From NCBI GenBank assembly GCA_037952775.1, contig JBANAY010000001.1, forward strand, positions 5,146,001 to 5,210,000: a stretch of 64,000 nucleotides of DNA, read 5' to 3'. The translations under genes and the position numbers were made by a program. The stretch is from Clonostachys chloroleuca. Taxonomy: Eukaryota; Ascomycota; Sordariomycetes; Hypocreales; Bionectriaceae. The notes below the pieces were generated by a model, which did no database searches, was not told where the DNA came from, and was given only the letters and a program-made list of their open reading frames with translations. Positions within the stretch are counted from its first letter, which is position 1; every line of letters begins with the position of its first letter. Of the stretch, positions 35,015 to 46,218 are shown piece by piece.

Positions 35015-35751
35015 GGCGTTACGTTTTGCTATATCGGCAACGTTGCAGGTGGAGGACGTAGGTGAAGGGGAGAGGAGCTGGGGCCAGAGTCGGCGATGCC
35101 CCCGTTCTAGTTCCTCCGAGGTCTAGGCATGTTGGCAAAATCCTACGCCGCTGCATGACGATAGTTATGCTGTTGGCTGTGTTCAACAACCAACATGCAT
35201 ATGAAGACTTGAGTTCCGGGTGGCCGGTGACATCGAGAGCCTGGGCCTGGCTCACTGCTATTGGCTGATTGGCTCTGCCGCTATTACGTGCTGCAGGTTC
35301 AGCGGCAACAGGGGGTCTGATCGCCTGTGATTGGGCTCCGAAGCGCTACAGCCAGCGCCTGGTCCACTCACTACCGGTAAGGCGGTCGTCGACTAAGGGT
35401 GAGTTAAGAATAGATGCGAGCCAACTAAGACCAAATGCCAGCAAGAGCGATTAATTCAGCGTAGCAAGAAAAGAAAGAAAGAGCTGCCCAAGAAAGTGAT
35501 GTGCAAGACAGGTAAATCAGATGACGTGGCGGGTGAGACATGGCTTGTTCAGCTTGTTCAGCTTGGGCGGGCTGCTGCTGCCTGACATGAATCCTGAATT
35601 CTGCCTCCCACAAATGCTCTTTACTTCATCCATCCCCAACCACGGCGAGATTGCCGAGCAGTTACTCCTGTTCTACAACCCGGCACGCTAGGCTCGCTCG
35701 TCCGGGGCCCAAGTATTCCCGCCATCTTCATCCTCGCCCGTGATTATCACC
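35015..35751. other. Divergent intergenic region
   Basis: Lies between the start codons of the membrane protein gene (minus) and the F-box gene (plus), so it probably holds both promoters. No gene is seen in it. Confidence 0.5.
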
Positions 35752-36990
35752 ATGGGAGACTGTTACTGCGTCCTGTGCGGGGCCCCAACGTTTCACCCCA
35801 CGTGGGACCCGGTGGAAGACATCGATGAAAATGGGCGGCGCCGATACTCGATGGACATATTGATATCTGGCCCTCAAGACCCTGAATTAGGTTGGCTATC
35901 CCGTGTTAAGGTTATTTTTGAGAACTTGAGGCAAGTCTCTCGGGATTGATGGTCTGCCGATGAATGCTCCCACTGACTCTTCTCAAGCCAGATTTCCGGA
36001 AGCACTTTGCTGTCGCAGACATCCCAAACATCGGCCATACCCCAATTGCCGGCACCAGATGAGGTTGACCATGGTGGAACCCCGGCACCGCTAGATGGAC
36101 AAGTCAACAGCACCGAAGTTGGGGGCATCGGATGGGTCGAGAGTAAGGGTGGACCACAGTAAGTTCGTTTTATTCTACATAAACCAAGAGCCGAGACTGA
36201 TATATCGTGCAGCTATACCTGGACCATAGACTACAACAGCGATATGTGGCGTCTCCCGTTTCATTCAGAGTGTATCAAGATCCTGTGTCGATACTTGGAT
36301 ATTTCAATGTCGCAACTCAACAACACATCCTTTTTTCAGGTGCTCAAGGCCTTGGACGATGGCAGCGAGCACGGGACATTTCTCGACATCGACTATGGCG
36401 ATATCACCTCGGTAATGTGCGAATGGACAAGAAACGGTAGAGAGGATTATTTCCTTTTCAATCCTGTGAATGTGACTGGCCTCACGGAATTGTACCAAAA
36501 TCCTCCTCGCTGCGACGATTCGATTACACACGAGAAGAAGATGGTCAGTGTGAAAGGCGACCCTTTCAGAAAGTTTTCACAAGAGATCATTCTTCTCATA
36601 ATGTCGGAGTTGGATGTACCCACCACCTTTAAGATGCGACAAAGCTCACCGGCTTTTGCAAACACTGGGCTTGGAGTGAGTTTCTGGAAATCGCATATCG
36701 TGGGTGATATGCCTTGGCTGTGGGATTTCCCAGCTTCTACTCTGGTCGAAGTTGAAGGCGTTGATTGGGAGCAACTCTACCGCACCTTGTACCGGGGAAG
36801 CAAGTATAATGCGGGCAACGGCATCCAATTCAACGGGCTGTGCAACAGGAGGAGAATCTGGGAACAAATGTGCCCTGTATTCGCTGTGCCATATCTGGAG
36901 AACGAGTCTCGTCGAAGGCTTAATGTTCCTGAAACCACCCAAAATCAGGCACATGATGAAGCCAACTCCAAAATTATCAACAGGCCTTGA
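35752..36990 (+). CDS. F-box protein
   Basis: Three exons (35752-35934, 35992-36158, 36213-36990), 375 residues, phases consistent. It starts M-G-D-C-Y-C-V-L-C-G, the Cys-rich opening common in this fungal family. The F-box lies in the last exon: D-P-F-R-K-F-S-Q-E-I and L-I-M-S-E-L, followed by M-R-Q-S-S-P-A-F-A. The Trp-rich C-terminal part is typical of these proteins. F-box proteins recruit substrates to SCF ubiquitin ligases; the substrate is unknown. Intron 2 is canonical (GTAAGT...TGCAG). Intron 1 starts GTCTCT, which is unusual, so the first junction is less certain. Confidence 0.82.
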
Positions 36991-37632
36991 TGAGGACTCT
37001 GCTCTGGTGGGTCGATATGCGGGCTTGCCCTTTACCAAGGGTTTTTACTGATTCGCGTGGTCGGATAAAAGACCGTTAGTTGGAATCTGCTGCTTGATCA
37101 ATGGGAATATATATCATTTTAATCAGATGTTGGAGCCTCTAAGTTTAGGGAAGATGAACCTCTTCACTTTAACGATGATAAATGGCTAAATGGAATCACA
37201 ATCTCCGGCCATGTGATGAATGCTGGTGGCATCATTGCGACTTAGCAGTTGTCGAGTGTTGGAAACCAAGCTGGCGAGTTGCGAGCATGCGCGTGCATTT
37301 GTGACAGCAGGTCTAGAGCAGAAGCAGACTGGGCTTTGTTTGTTTCCCGTCGCGTCATTATCTGCACTTAATTTGTGTAATGCAAGATGAAACGAGTGAA
37401 TTTGCAAACCCTGAATGATCATTGGCTATGCTTTGAAGCAGGAGGCCTTCCACTCTGAACGATATGTCATTTTGTACCACGCCCACACGCAAGCAACGTT
37501 GCCTAACTTCACAACAGCCCGCACCGCGTTGTATCTTTGATTTCTCACACTGAGCTTACTTTCTTTCTCTGAAAAAAAAATTCAGTCACGCTGCTTCACC
37601 TTTCGCTCATCTGCCACAGAGCCGCCGCAACA
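36991..37632. other. Intergenic, no gene seen
   Basis: Between two plus-strand genes. Short ORFs only. A CT-rich stretch just before 37600 looks like the core promoter or 5' leader of the SET/TPR gene. Confidence 0.45.
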
Positions 37633-39961
37633 ATGGATATCGACGACGGATCCAGTATGCCCGAGTTCATCAAAATGCTCCACCGACAGAAAGAAAACCT
37701 TCGCCGAGCCCAAGCTAAAAGAGGGGAAAAGCCAGAGTTCATGGCTCCTAGGGCACTCATCGTTGCCAAGCTCCGGCTCCAGAGTATGGCGCAGCGACAA
37801 AATCCTTCGAATGACCAATGTTTTTTCAAAACGTCCTTCCTTCCTGCCGCCTACCCGCCCAGCACCGAATCTCTCGACGAACTCAAGAAAATGATGATCA
37901 AGGATCTTCATATGGAGATCCACCATGAGGGTGCCTTCTTGGTCGCGAGATCCATTACTCCGCCAACCAGGCTAACAGGTATCTTGACCGCCGTTGAAGA
38001 CGAGAATCAAGACGTCGTCACGCTCCAAATGTACAATCAAGAGAAGGAAACAGAACGTCCAGTAGATGATATCATAGGGGAAGGGACGGTCGTTGTGCTC
38101 AAGAACCTTATCTGAAGACGACATCGGATGGCAGTTATGGGCTTCGTGTAGACCACCTTTCTGACATCGTCCGTCTGGAAAGACATGGCGAGCGTGTCCC
38201 ATCAAAATGGAGAATCAACCTCTACGATGACAGCAAGAACGCACTGTTTTGGAAAAACCTGGGAAATCAATTCTTCGGCAACGCCCAGTACAGAGCGGCT
38301 ATTGAGAGGTGGGTCAAAGCTCCCACGTTGTCACAACTCACAGCGCATACTAATTTATGTCTTTAGGTATACCGAGGCGCTCAAGCACGGTCCAACCGAG
38401 GACGAAGAGCGCATCATCAAGCCCAATCGCTCCATGGCCTTCCTAAAGACTCAGCAATTCGAAGCTGCGCTCTCTGACATTGAGTCCGCTCCTGACGGGC
38501 CTAACCTGGTTGAGAAAGCTCTGGATCGCAAGGCCCAGGCCCTATATGGTCTCGAAAAGTATCGAGAATGCTCTCATGTTCTCAAAGAGATGAGCCAAAA
38601 CTTTGCAGGGAACACCTCTTTGCACCAGCGTCTCGCCGTACCATAGAACGCGTCAAGGAGCAAGAGCGCGGCCTGTATGACTTTGCGAGAATGCAGCGCG
38701 AGGCCTCAAGTCAACGGCCACCGCATCTAGATTTCGCTACCTATATTGGTCCAGTGGAAATAGGTCTGTCAGGCTCAAAAGGGCGCGGCCTCTTCACGAC
38801 GAGAGCCGTCAAGGCAGGCGACTTATTGTTGTGCGAGAAGGCATTTGCTCATGCTTTTGTTGATACTGAAGGTGTCCACAAGCAAGATCTCACTGTTCTC
38901 ATCGACGCTGAGAGAGATATGATCACAGTCGGGGGGCAGGCTGAGCTCATTCGGCTCGTGGCTCAGAAAATATACCACAATCCATCGATGGCTGCTGCCG
39001 TCACTGGGCTACACCATGGCTCGTACCAGCCTGTCGATGTAACTCGAGTCGACGGCATCCCAATCGTTGACACGTAAGTTGCCGTTTTTCAAACTATGGT
39101 CTTGGTCATGCTGTACGTATCTTCGGCATGCTAACCCACTAATCCTTGACCAGGTTTCTCATCTCCCGTATCATTTCACTCAATTGTTTTGGCTGCCCTC
39201 TTACCACACTTGATTTGAAAACAAGAGGGTGGTAACCAGGGAGGGATTGATGAAAAGATCCACCACTCATGTGGACTTTGGCCAATGGCTTCGTACATCA
39301 ATCACTCTTGCGACAGAAATGCCACTCGGGCCTTCATCGGTGATTTCATGATCGTTCGCGCAACTCGGGACCTTGATAGCGGCGCCGAGCTCAAATGGTG
39401 GTACTACGAGCCAGGACAGGATAACAAGAAGGGCGCTCACAACCACTGGGGTTTTCAGTGTGACTGTGCCATTTGCACAGATGACCAAGCCACTTCCCCT
39501 CAGATGCTAGCTGAGAGAAACGACTTCAAGTTGCTTTAAAAGCACAGGGGAACTCAGTGAGGGCTGGAAAGATTGAATCCATACTGGCAAAAGTGAAGCT
39601 CACATACCGCAAGCCAGCCTCAGAGGTACCGCGGTTGGGAATGTATAACTTCCAGGTTCGTCTTGCGATCAGATATCTGGACGCAAACCAGCCCACCAAG
39701 GCGGTTGAGCGGGGCTTGGAAGCCCTTGGCTCTCTTGGCTTTATCATTGAGGGAGCAACAATGTCCAAGTGTGGTACTTCGAACGGAACAATCTTGATCA
39801 AGCAATGGGGGGTGGATTGTGACATTTTCAAATGCTGGCGGGTTCTCTCAAACGCATATGGCATGCTCGGAGCTTTTGGCCTTGCGTCCCAAGCAGAGAA
39901 CTTTGGCAAGATCTCTTACAAAGCCTGTATCGGAGAAGATGCCTCTTTCAAACGTTATTAA
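37633..39961 (+). pseudogene. SET/TPR (SMYD-like) protein gene with four frameshifts
   Basis: The coding trace is continuous from ATG 37633 to TAA 39961 but needs four one-base corrections: near 38104 (before P-Y-L-K-T-T-S), near 38632 (before R-T-I-E-R-V-K-E-Q-E-R), near 39220 (in an A4 run) and near 39524. Two introns are canonical: 38310-38366 approximately (GTGGGT...TTTAG) and from 39075 (GTAAGT) to about 39154. Domains in order are an N-terminal region, TPR-like helices (F-F-G-N-A-Q-Y-R-A-A-I-E) and a split SET domain with G-R-G-L-F-T-T and the cofactor motif Y-I-N-H-S-C-D. A post-SET C-D-C-A-I-C and a helical C-terminus follow. Intact relatives are protein-lysine methyltransferase candidates. 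As written, this copy cannot make the full protein. Confidence 0.75.
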
Positions 39962-40740
39962 ATGGGAGGATGGGAACTTGTGAGAATACCATGTTTACTT
40001 CGTAAATCAATTTATCGATAGATATGAATTTAGTTCTAAGACGATCTTCAGCTCTCGATGTAGTCCTTCCTGAAAAACAATCATCCCCCATTTCTAACTA
40101 TAATAGGTTAAGTCTGATTTGGCCGATTATATCAGCAAAACGATGCCAGCTCAGCGTTGGCTCAGCCATGCTCAGGATGCTCAAGCGGGTATCAGAGCCA
40201 AGGACGTCACTATAGATGCCAAGATAGCGAATTAATATCATGAAATGGCCAGCTACCACAGTACTTTGTTTGTTGATCTTTACCTCCCGTAGGGCTCACA
40301 CAATTAAGCAACAGTCTTCATAACACAACAAGGTTCATGCCCGAACCTAGAAAACTCCACCAAGAGCTGCCCAAGTACAGATCAAAAACTGCTGTGTGTT
40401 GCTACGCTAGGTACTCCAAATTCATTTGCACCCAAAACCATCACATCAGTTCTTCCTTCCTCCATTCACACTAAAAAGTTGGCCGAAAATCGGTCCACGC
40501 CGGCGCCCTCAACGCGTGATCTTTCCCTAGGCCTTTAGTTTGCATACTTAGCGCAGCTGAATGACAGGCATCACACGGGTTCTATGCGCCGTATGTGGTG
40601 GTCCTGTTGGTACGGCGAATGATTTGCCCGGTTGGATGGGACAGTTTCGAGTTTGTGAGTTAACGTACTGCATATTTTTCCCCCAACAGTTCCTGATAAC
40701 CAACTGTGCACACTTTTTTAGAGGCCTGAGATAATGCTCC

Positions 40741-40760
40741 GCTCTCCGGACTCGGAGAGC
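40741..40760. repeat. Perfect inverted repeat (hairpin)
   Basis: GCTCTCCG and CGGAGAGC are exact reverse complements around a 4-base loop (GACT). Whether it is a terminator, a transposon end or chance is open. Confidence 0.7.
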
Positions 40761-41743
40761 GCCGCCATTTTCAGGATATGATACCTTATAACCAATCCAT
40801 GAATAGCTAAGATCTCATTAAGAGCAAAGTCGTCGAGAACTAGGTAGAGTTCTCTCCTATAAACACTACTTTCTATAGGAAATACCCACCAGACCCCCCT
40901 TAATGCCCCAGCCTCTTTAGGGTGGTTTTTGCAATACACTGCGCCTTCTGGGAACTATTACTAGCCCATAAACCGCAAGTGGGAGAAACGGGTGGACGTC
41001 AAGCTCTCTTTAATATTTGCTGATCACAGCCGATCTATTTCAGAGTGATGGCATGGGGGCATGATTACAGGGATACCTTAGCCTTCGAGCATAACATCTC
41101 CAAGTCTGTCCAGGCGAGGATCCCAAAATAATAAGTCATATTAGCAGCGCCAAATCACTCTTTATTCATAATCCGCAAGAGTATCCATCCACAGGCTACA
41201 TGCCGATCATCCTTACCGTTAACGCAATTTTATGACATTCCAGGCTGAGGTGTGGAAGTTAGGATAGTTAGCACTATGACCACTACCGATCCATTCCGAC
41301 ACCTGCTACAAAAACTTATGCTAATGTTGTTTCATCACATATCATCAAAATCCGTTTGTTCTCTTCAGCTAGGCTCCAGGGTGTCTACCATCATTCATCT
41401 CGAAGAGGGTCAAAGTTTTTACCCGGGCAGGAATTCCATCATTTTCTGCCACTATTTAAAGCCCTAAAGTTTCCGGGGAGATAGAGGTCAGCATATGCAA
41501 AGGCCAGAAGCATTACTAACAGCCCGGCTATACTAAACAGAAAAGGGATATAGGTTCTAACCAGTCACCTCACCTCACTATTCAAACTTCATCTTCAAGC
41601 GATAGCCTCTACACACTTACGCCCCATCAAGGGAAATCACTCTAATTCTAGAATATCCATCCCGGAGTTATAGCGCATTAACCACTGTGTATGCCCTTGA
41701 GGAACGAAAAAGTTCTTTCTTCCGCGCCGTCCTTTGATCAATT

Positions 41744-41778
41744 GTCTGCGCCACAGTTTGCGCCATAGTTTGCGCCAC
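41744..41778. repeat. 12-bp tandem repeat
   Basis: Two copies of AGTTTGCGCCA(T/C) preceded by a partial copy ending TGCGCCAC. Confidence 0.8.
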
Positions 41779-42222
41779 GGATGTGGCTGGCAAACTGTTC
41801 CGTCAGGCCACATTCAAACAAATCAGGCCGCCAGGACAGCTCAGTCAATCGGAGATCGGAGCCCAAGGGTAGAGGCTTCCAACCCTGTACAGCGACTGGA
41901 CACCCCTGAATTGACTCCGGGTAGCGCGAGTTTAGACCAAATCACACATTTTCCTACCTGTTGGTATAAAGGTGGGCCAAAGTGAACCCTTCGACGGCGA
42001 TAGCACCCGCCACAACTGGCCAATAAGTAAGGACCACGTATAGATCATGGCAATCCGCAGGCAGGCAGTCTCGTACATATTTTCTGTGCTTCCTACTGGA
42101 CGAGACAGACAGCCTCAAAGGCCAGAGAACTTTCTGGAAACAACGGCATCTATCTTAAATTTCCGTAATTATCCTCTTTGTTACTCTTTTTCCAGCACGG
42201 CTTCTTTACAATTCCAGGCCAA

Positions 42223-43582
42223 ATGGAGCAGATATTGGAGAACGCGGGGAAGACTTTATACCCCAGACTTGCCCTCTATGAAGCACTCGCGGTGTACAAG
42301 GACGAACACAAACGGCGGCAACCCACAAGAGATGAGAGCGATGATACATGTGAAATTCGAAGAGATTTTCTTGACTCCTTCGCATATCTATGTGACATCG
42401 AAAAGGGGGGGCAACGGTAACTGCTGCAGGATTACAGAAACTACCGTATAGCAACATTCTCTGGCTGGCAGCAAATGAGGGAATACGAAATACGGTGCAT
42501 CTATACGCTAAGAGCGTCTTGCAGCAACTTGTCCTTGTGAACTCTGAAGAGACCGAGCTAAGAGTTCGCGAAGAGGTGTTTCAGCGAGCTGTACAAATGT
42601 GCACTCCAAGACTTACATTTTACAACAATGAGGTTCGCTTATGTGCGATGAAGTGCCGAATGGAACTGAGAAAGCAATTGCCAGATGATGCTGGTAAGAT
42701 CTGATCGGCTTCTGGCTTCATCTAGCGCTAACATGATTAGTGAGCGCTCTCCGGAGAAAGCTCAGGAAGCTTTCCGAACCACCAATTTCCTTCACCGTCG
42801 CGCGCATTGTTGACCTCTGTTATGGCATGCGTGGACGTGAAGTTGACGCTATTAAGAAAAGATCGACACACTCTCAAGATGATTTCGGAAAGCTAGCACA
42901 CTATATCGGTCGTCTTGGCGCAACTCGTTGCTCGGTGAATACAGTTGTGAAGGCGATGAGGCAGGTGACTGCACTCCGTGAAATAACTGATATTCGTGTC
43001 ATCGAAGAACCTAATGCCCTGAATATTACCATTAGCACAGAAAATATGATTCCATACGAGATTGTATGGGCAATCAGCAAAGACTCTGTGTCTCAGAATA
43101 CCCTGGACATCCAGTCAGCCCTTCATAATCTTATCAATCTAGATCCTCCGTTGAATGATGGCACAAGCAATCCTATTCGTATCAATTTGGCTAACCGAAG
43201 GACTATCGTCACGAGGGTTCATGCTGAGCTGCAGATTTGTGACCAGTTTAGCCGTCGCGGCTTCGAGTTCGTGGCCGATGACAAGTACATCGGATGTAGC
43301 AAGCCTGCCTGCTACTTTTGTTACAATTGGCTCGTCAATCATAGACATAAGTATGTCCAGCCGGCAACACACCATAAGATCATTCCAGGGTGTAGGGGCC
43401 CGGACAACGACATTAACGAATCCGGGGCCACAATTCTGAAGCAAATGTATAGTAAAATGACCCTGCGTGTGGGTCAGGATATTATCGACTTTCTGCTCCA
43501 TGTGGGTGGGAGGGAGGCTGCAAGAAGAACTCATCAGTACCTGTCAACAGAGGGAACGAGTCGTGCAACGAGTGCAATATAA
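42223..43582 (+). CDS. OTT_1508-like deaminase-domain protein (one frameshift)
   Basis: The start is taken as ATG 42223. The frame breaks in a 7-G run at about 42415-42421: one more G would continue as A-T-V-T-A-A-G-L-Q-K-L-P-Y-S-N instead of ending at 42420. Exon 1 then runs to 42693; the intron 42694-42740 (GTAAGA...GATTAG) keeps phase into exon 2 (42741-43582). The C-terminal half has V-H-A-E-L-Q and, after Y-I-G-C-S-K, the pair C-Y-F-C. This H-A-E plus C-x-x-C layout is that of the zinc-binding cytidine-deaminase fold in the fungal OTT_1508 family (PF14441). The substrate is unknown. The length (about 438 residues) fits, although an additional upstream exon cannot be excluded. Confidence 0.75.
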
Positions 43583-44956
43583 TTTCCAAGAAGCACAATG
43601 ATAATACAAATTTGATATCGCTGTCATCATTGTGTAAGGGGCCTAGGCTGAACTCATCCACAAGAGCCATTCTAGCGTAGCCTCGTCAAAGGCTTATTTG
43701 AATATACCTTAGCAGATCCCTCGGCCGGCTTATTACATGCCACTCTTATAGAAGAGCTTGGCCAAATGATAGACTAATATTGAAGGCAGGCAGATAGCTA
43801 GCGACAAAACTACAGCCGAACTACCGAGGAGATACGTTAATAGTCTTATATCACACTAACTATAATGAACTTCCACTGTTAACGCTCCGATCTTGCCTAC
43901 ACACATAAACTACACAGTCTATTTTATCTCTTAGACAATGACCTAACCGTTACACACAAGGCAAGTGCCTTACACCTCAAGCTCTCGGCTCGTTCCGAAA
44001 GGGCATTGGCGGACCCCGTAGGGGACCTGTCTCCTGTAGCATATTGTTCTCAATATGACCATGTGAGTGACAGGGTCCAGCATACTGTCCCATCTGGTGG
44101 GCTAGTATATCAAGTGCTAGGTATTGAGTGTTGCGCCCGATTTTGGGCTGACCGAGAAGTGGGCTATACTGCAGGACACTGTAGTGCTCATAAGCGGATA
44201 AAGAACCAGGGCTAACTAAGAGGCATCTACAGCTCAGCTAACCTCTAACTTAGTTTAGGCTCAGACCTCGCTTAGATTATCTAATTTATCGGTTAGTTAT
44301 AATGATAGAAGTAGCCTTCGGTGTTATTGTTTTATAGGATAGTGTTTAGTTGTTGTATTTTATACGACTAAAATGAGAGAGTTATGTTCTCTTCACGGTG
44401 AAAAGGCTATTAATACCAGCCGCTCTCCACTTTGGGGGCCTGCGCCAAGGCTGACAAGACAAATGTTGTCATCACGGGCACTGCCACACCACGATGTAAC
44501 GATAGTAGGCGCTGTAAATATCCAAGCTCAGTGCAGCGCGGCAGCAGTGAGGTTAAGCATGTACTTGATCGATTTGGCGCAGACCTACAAAAGCGCTGGA
44601 AGATTCCATCGTGGTCTGGGGTCATCTGTAGAAGGATTGTCAGCTGGGGGTTTCAATCTAAGCACCCCAGATGGATCCTACTAGGCAACAAGGCAGTTCA
44701 CAAGCAAGCTATCGATTCCATACTGAACCAGCTCTCTGTCGGCTGCACCTTTTTCAGGTGTTTATTTACCATCAGTACATCTTGTCCTCACACGCGATGG
44801 GTTTCCAAGTTCAACGTCCCAATAAATTATGCTCTGATAGATAAAAATTAAGCAAAAAAAAAAAAAAAAAAAACAGACATGTTAATATAACTTGAATCAA
44901 ATCACAGCGCTGATCGCTTGCTCCATCACTCGCTCATTGTCATCGCATCAAGTCTC
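43583..44956. other. AT-rich intergenic region with possible retroposed segment
   Basis: No recognisable gene. A 139-codon plus-strand ORF (44432-44851) of unknown type ends directly before a poly-A tract, and the sequence at 44.24-44.36 kb resembles the dispersed repeat near 57.8 kb. Confidence 0.45.
44855..44873 (+). repeat. Poly-A tract of about 19-20 A
   Basis: A pure A run two to four bases after the stop codon of the 44432-44851 ORF. It could be a retroposition tail or a slippage tract. Confidence 0.85.
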
Positions 44957-46218
44957 TCATATACCCATTACTCCTCGCAGCCACGGCCAGTACGTGTCCT
45001 GCGCCCATCGTCGCAACAGTTGCAGCATATAAGTAATCTTGTACACGCCGAGCGCATCGGCGGTAGAACCAATCGAGGCTTTTTCCCAGACAATTGTCTG
45101 GTTCTTCTCCCTTGTGCTAAGGACGAGGTACCAGTCGTGCCCCTGGATGATGATGCCCAGCAGAAAGGGGGGCAGCTGATCCACCGCCACACCATGACCA
45201 GCATCGCCATCGCCGCGCTTGGAGACGGCGGCCTTTTGGCGAAGCTCGACCAGGCGTTGCAGGAATTGCCACTGAGCGCTGAGCCAGGTGCCAATTTGCA
45301 ATTTGGCGACTTCCCAATTTTCGCCCGTGAGCTTGGTCTCTATGCTGAATGCGACGGGGCGGCAACGTAAGGGGTGGTAGTCGGTGTGGTTGAGGGCACC
45401 TTTGGGAAGCTTCCGGCGAAGGTTGGCGATGGCTTCATTTGTTGGGGCTCGATGAGGATCGTTGGTGGGGTCAATGTATATGGCGAAATCCACCTTGCGG
45501 CCTTTGACGGCCGGTTGATGGTACTCAGGGATGATGGAGGCAGAGGAACTAATGGTCTGAAATGAGAAAGGAAAAAAAAAGCGAGATATGTAGAATGAAG
45601 AGGCAGGATAAAGCATCAACTGGATTCATTGATTAGTTTCACTCACCATGGCTGGTAGTTGAGCAAATGTGTGTATCTGCCCATCCCCGGGGGTTGCAGT
45701 GCAGCTCTGAGGACGTGACAATGCACCTCGCTGTTCCAGCTGGCCTCATCATGCCTGTTGGTGTTCATCTCAGCCGCACCTGCAAGGATGAAGGTAACGC
45801 ACTCAGGCGAGGGCGTGTGGCCCAGACCGTCCCGGTCGCTGGAAAACAAATGAGGAGCGTCATCGGCTACAAAGGCCCAGCCAGACGCGGAGGCATCTTG
45901 GCCTTGAAACTCGGAGACAAACGAGCAGGGCAGTATACCGCGCCGGTGCTGAGTCGCGCTCTTGATCTGCCTGAGAAATTCCCCAGGCGGACCAGCCATG
46001 TCGCCGAGCTCGCCGAGCTCACGAAAGACAATACCGTTTGCATCCAACTCAAGAGTTGCTAGGCAGCGGCTTGGGGAACGGCTCTTCGCTGGCCCTCTCT
46101 TCAGGCGTTTGCTTAGGGCTTTGGAGCAAGAGGCAACGGTGTCGGTCTCGGTGTCAGACCCAAAACCTTCATCGCGACCGTGCTTTATGCCGCGAGAACG
46201 AAGTGGCGATGGAGGCAT
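44957..46218 (-). CDS. PDDEXK-like (PDDEXK_12-type) domain protein
   Basis: Two exons: 46218-45647 and 45556-44957. Exon 1 starts at ATG 46218 (M-P-P-S-P-L-R-S-R-G); the open frame above it has no ATG. Exon 2 carries the family core: R-K-V-D-F-A-I-Y-I, later F-S-I-E-T-K, then L-Q-I-G-T-W-L-S-A-Q-W. The Asp and E-x-K pattern is that of the PD-(D/E)XK nuclease fold found in many uncharacterised fungal proteins. The donor GTGAGT and acceptor TTTCAG are clear, but exon 1 ends in phase 2 and exon 2 begins in phase 0, so one base is missing or extra somewhere in exon 1 (a G5/C5 run near 45.69 kb is a candidate). Otherwise it is undamaged. Activity and partner are unknown. Confidence 0.75.

Larger units (their letters stand above)
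39962..42222. other. Long AT-rich intergenic stretch with small repeats
   Basis: No gene can be supported. Notable items are a perfect 8-bp-stem hairpin at 40741-40760 inside a 73-codon minus-strand ORF, and a 12-bp tandem repeat at 41744-41778. The DNA looks like old repeat remains. Confidence 0.45.
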
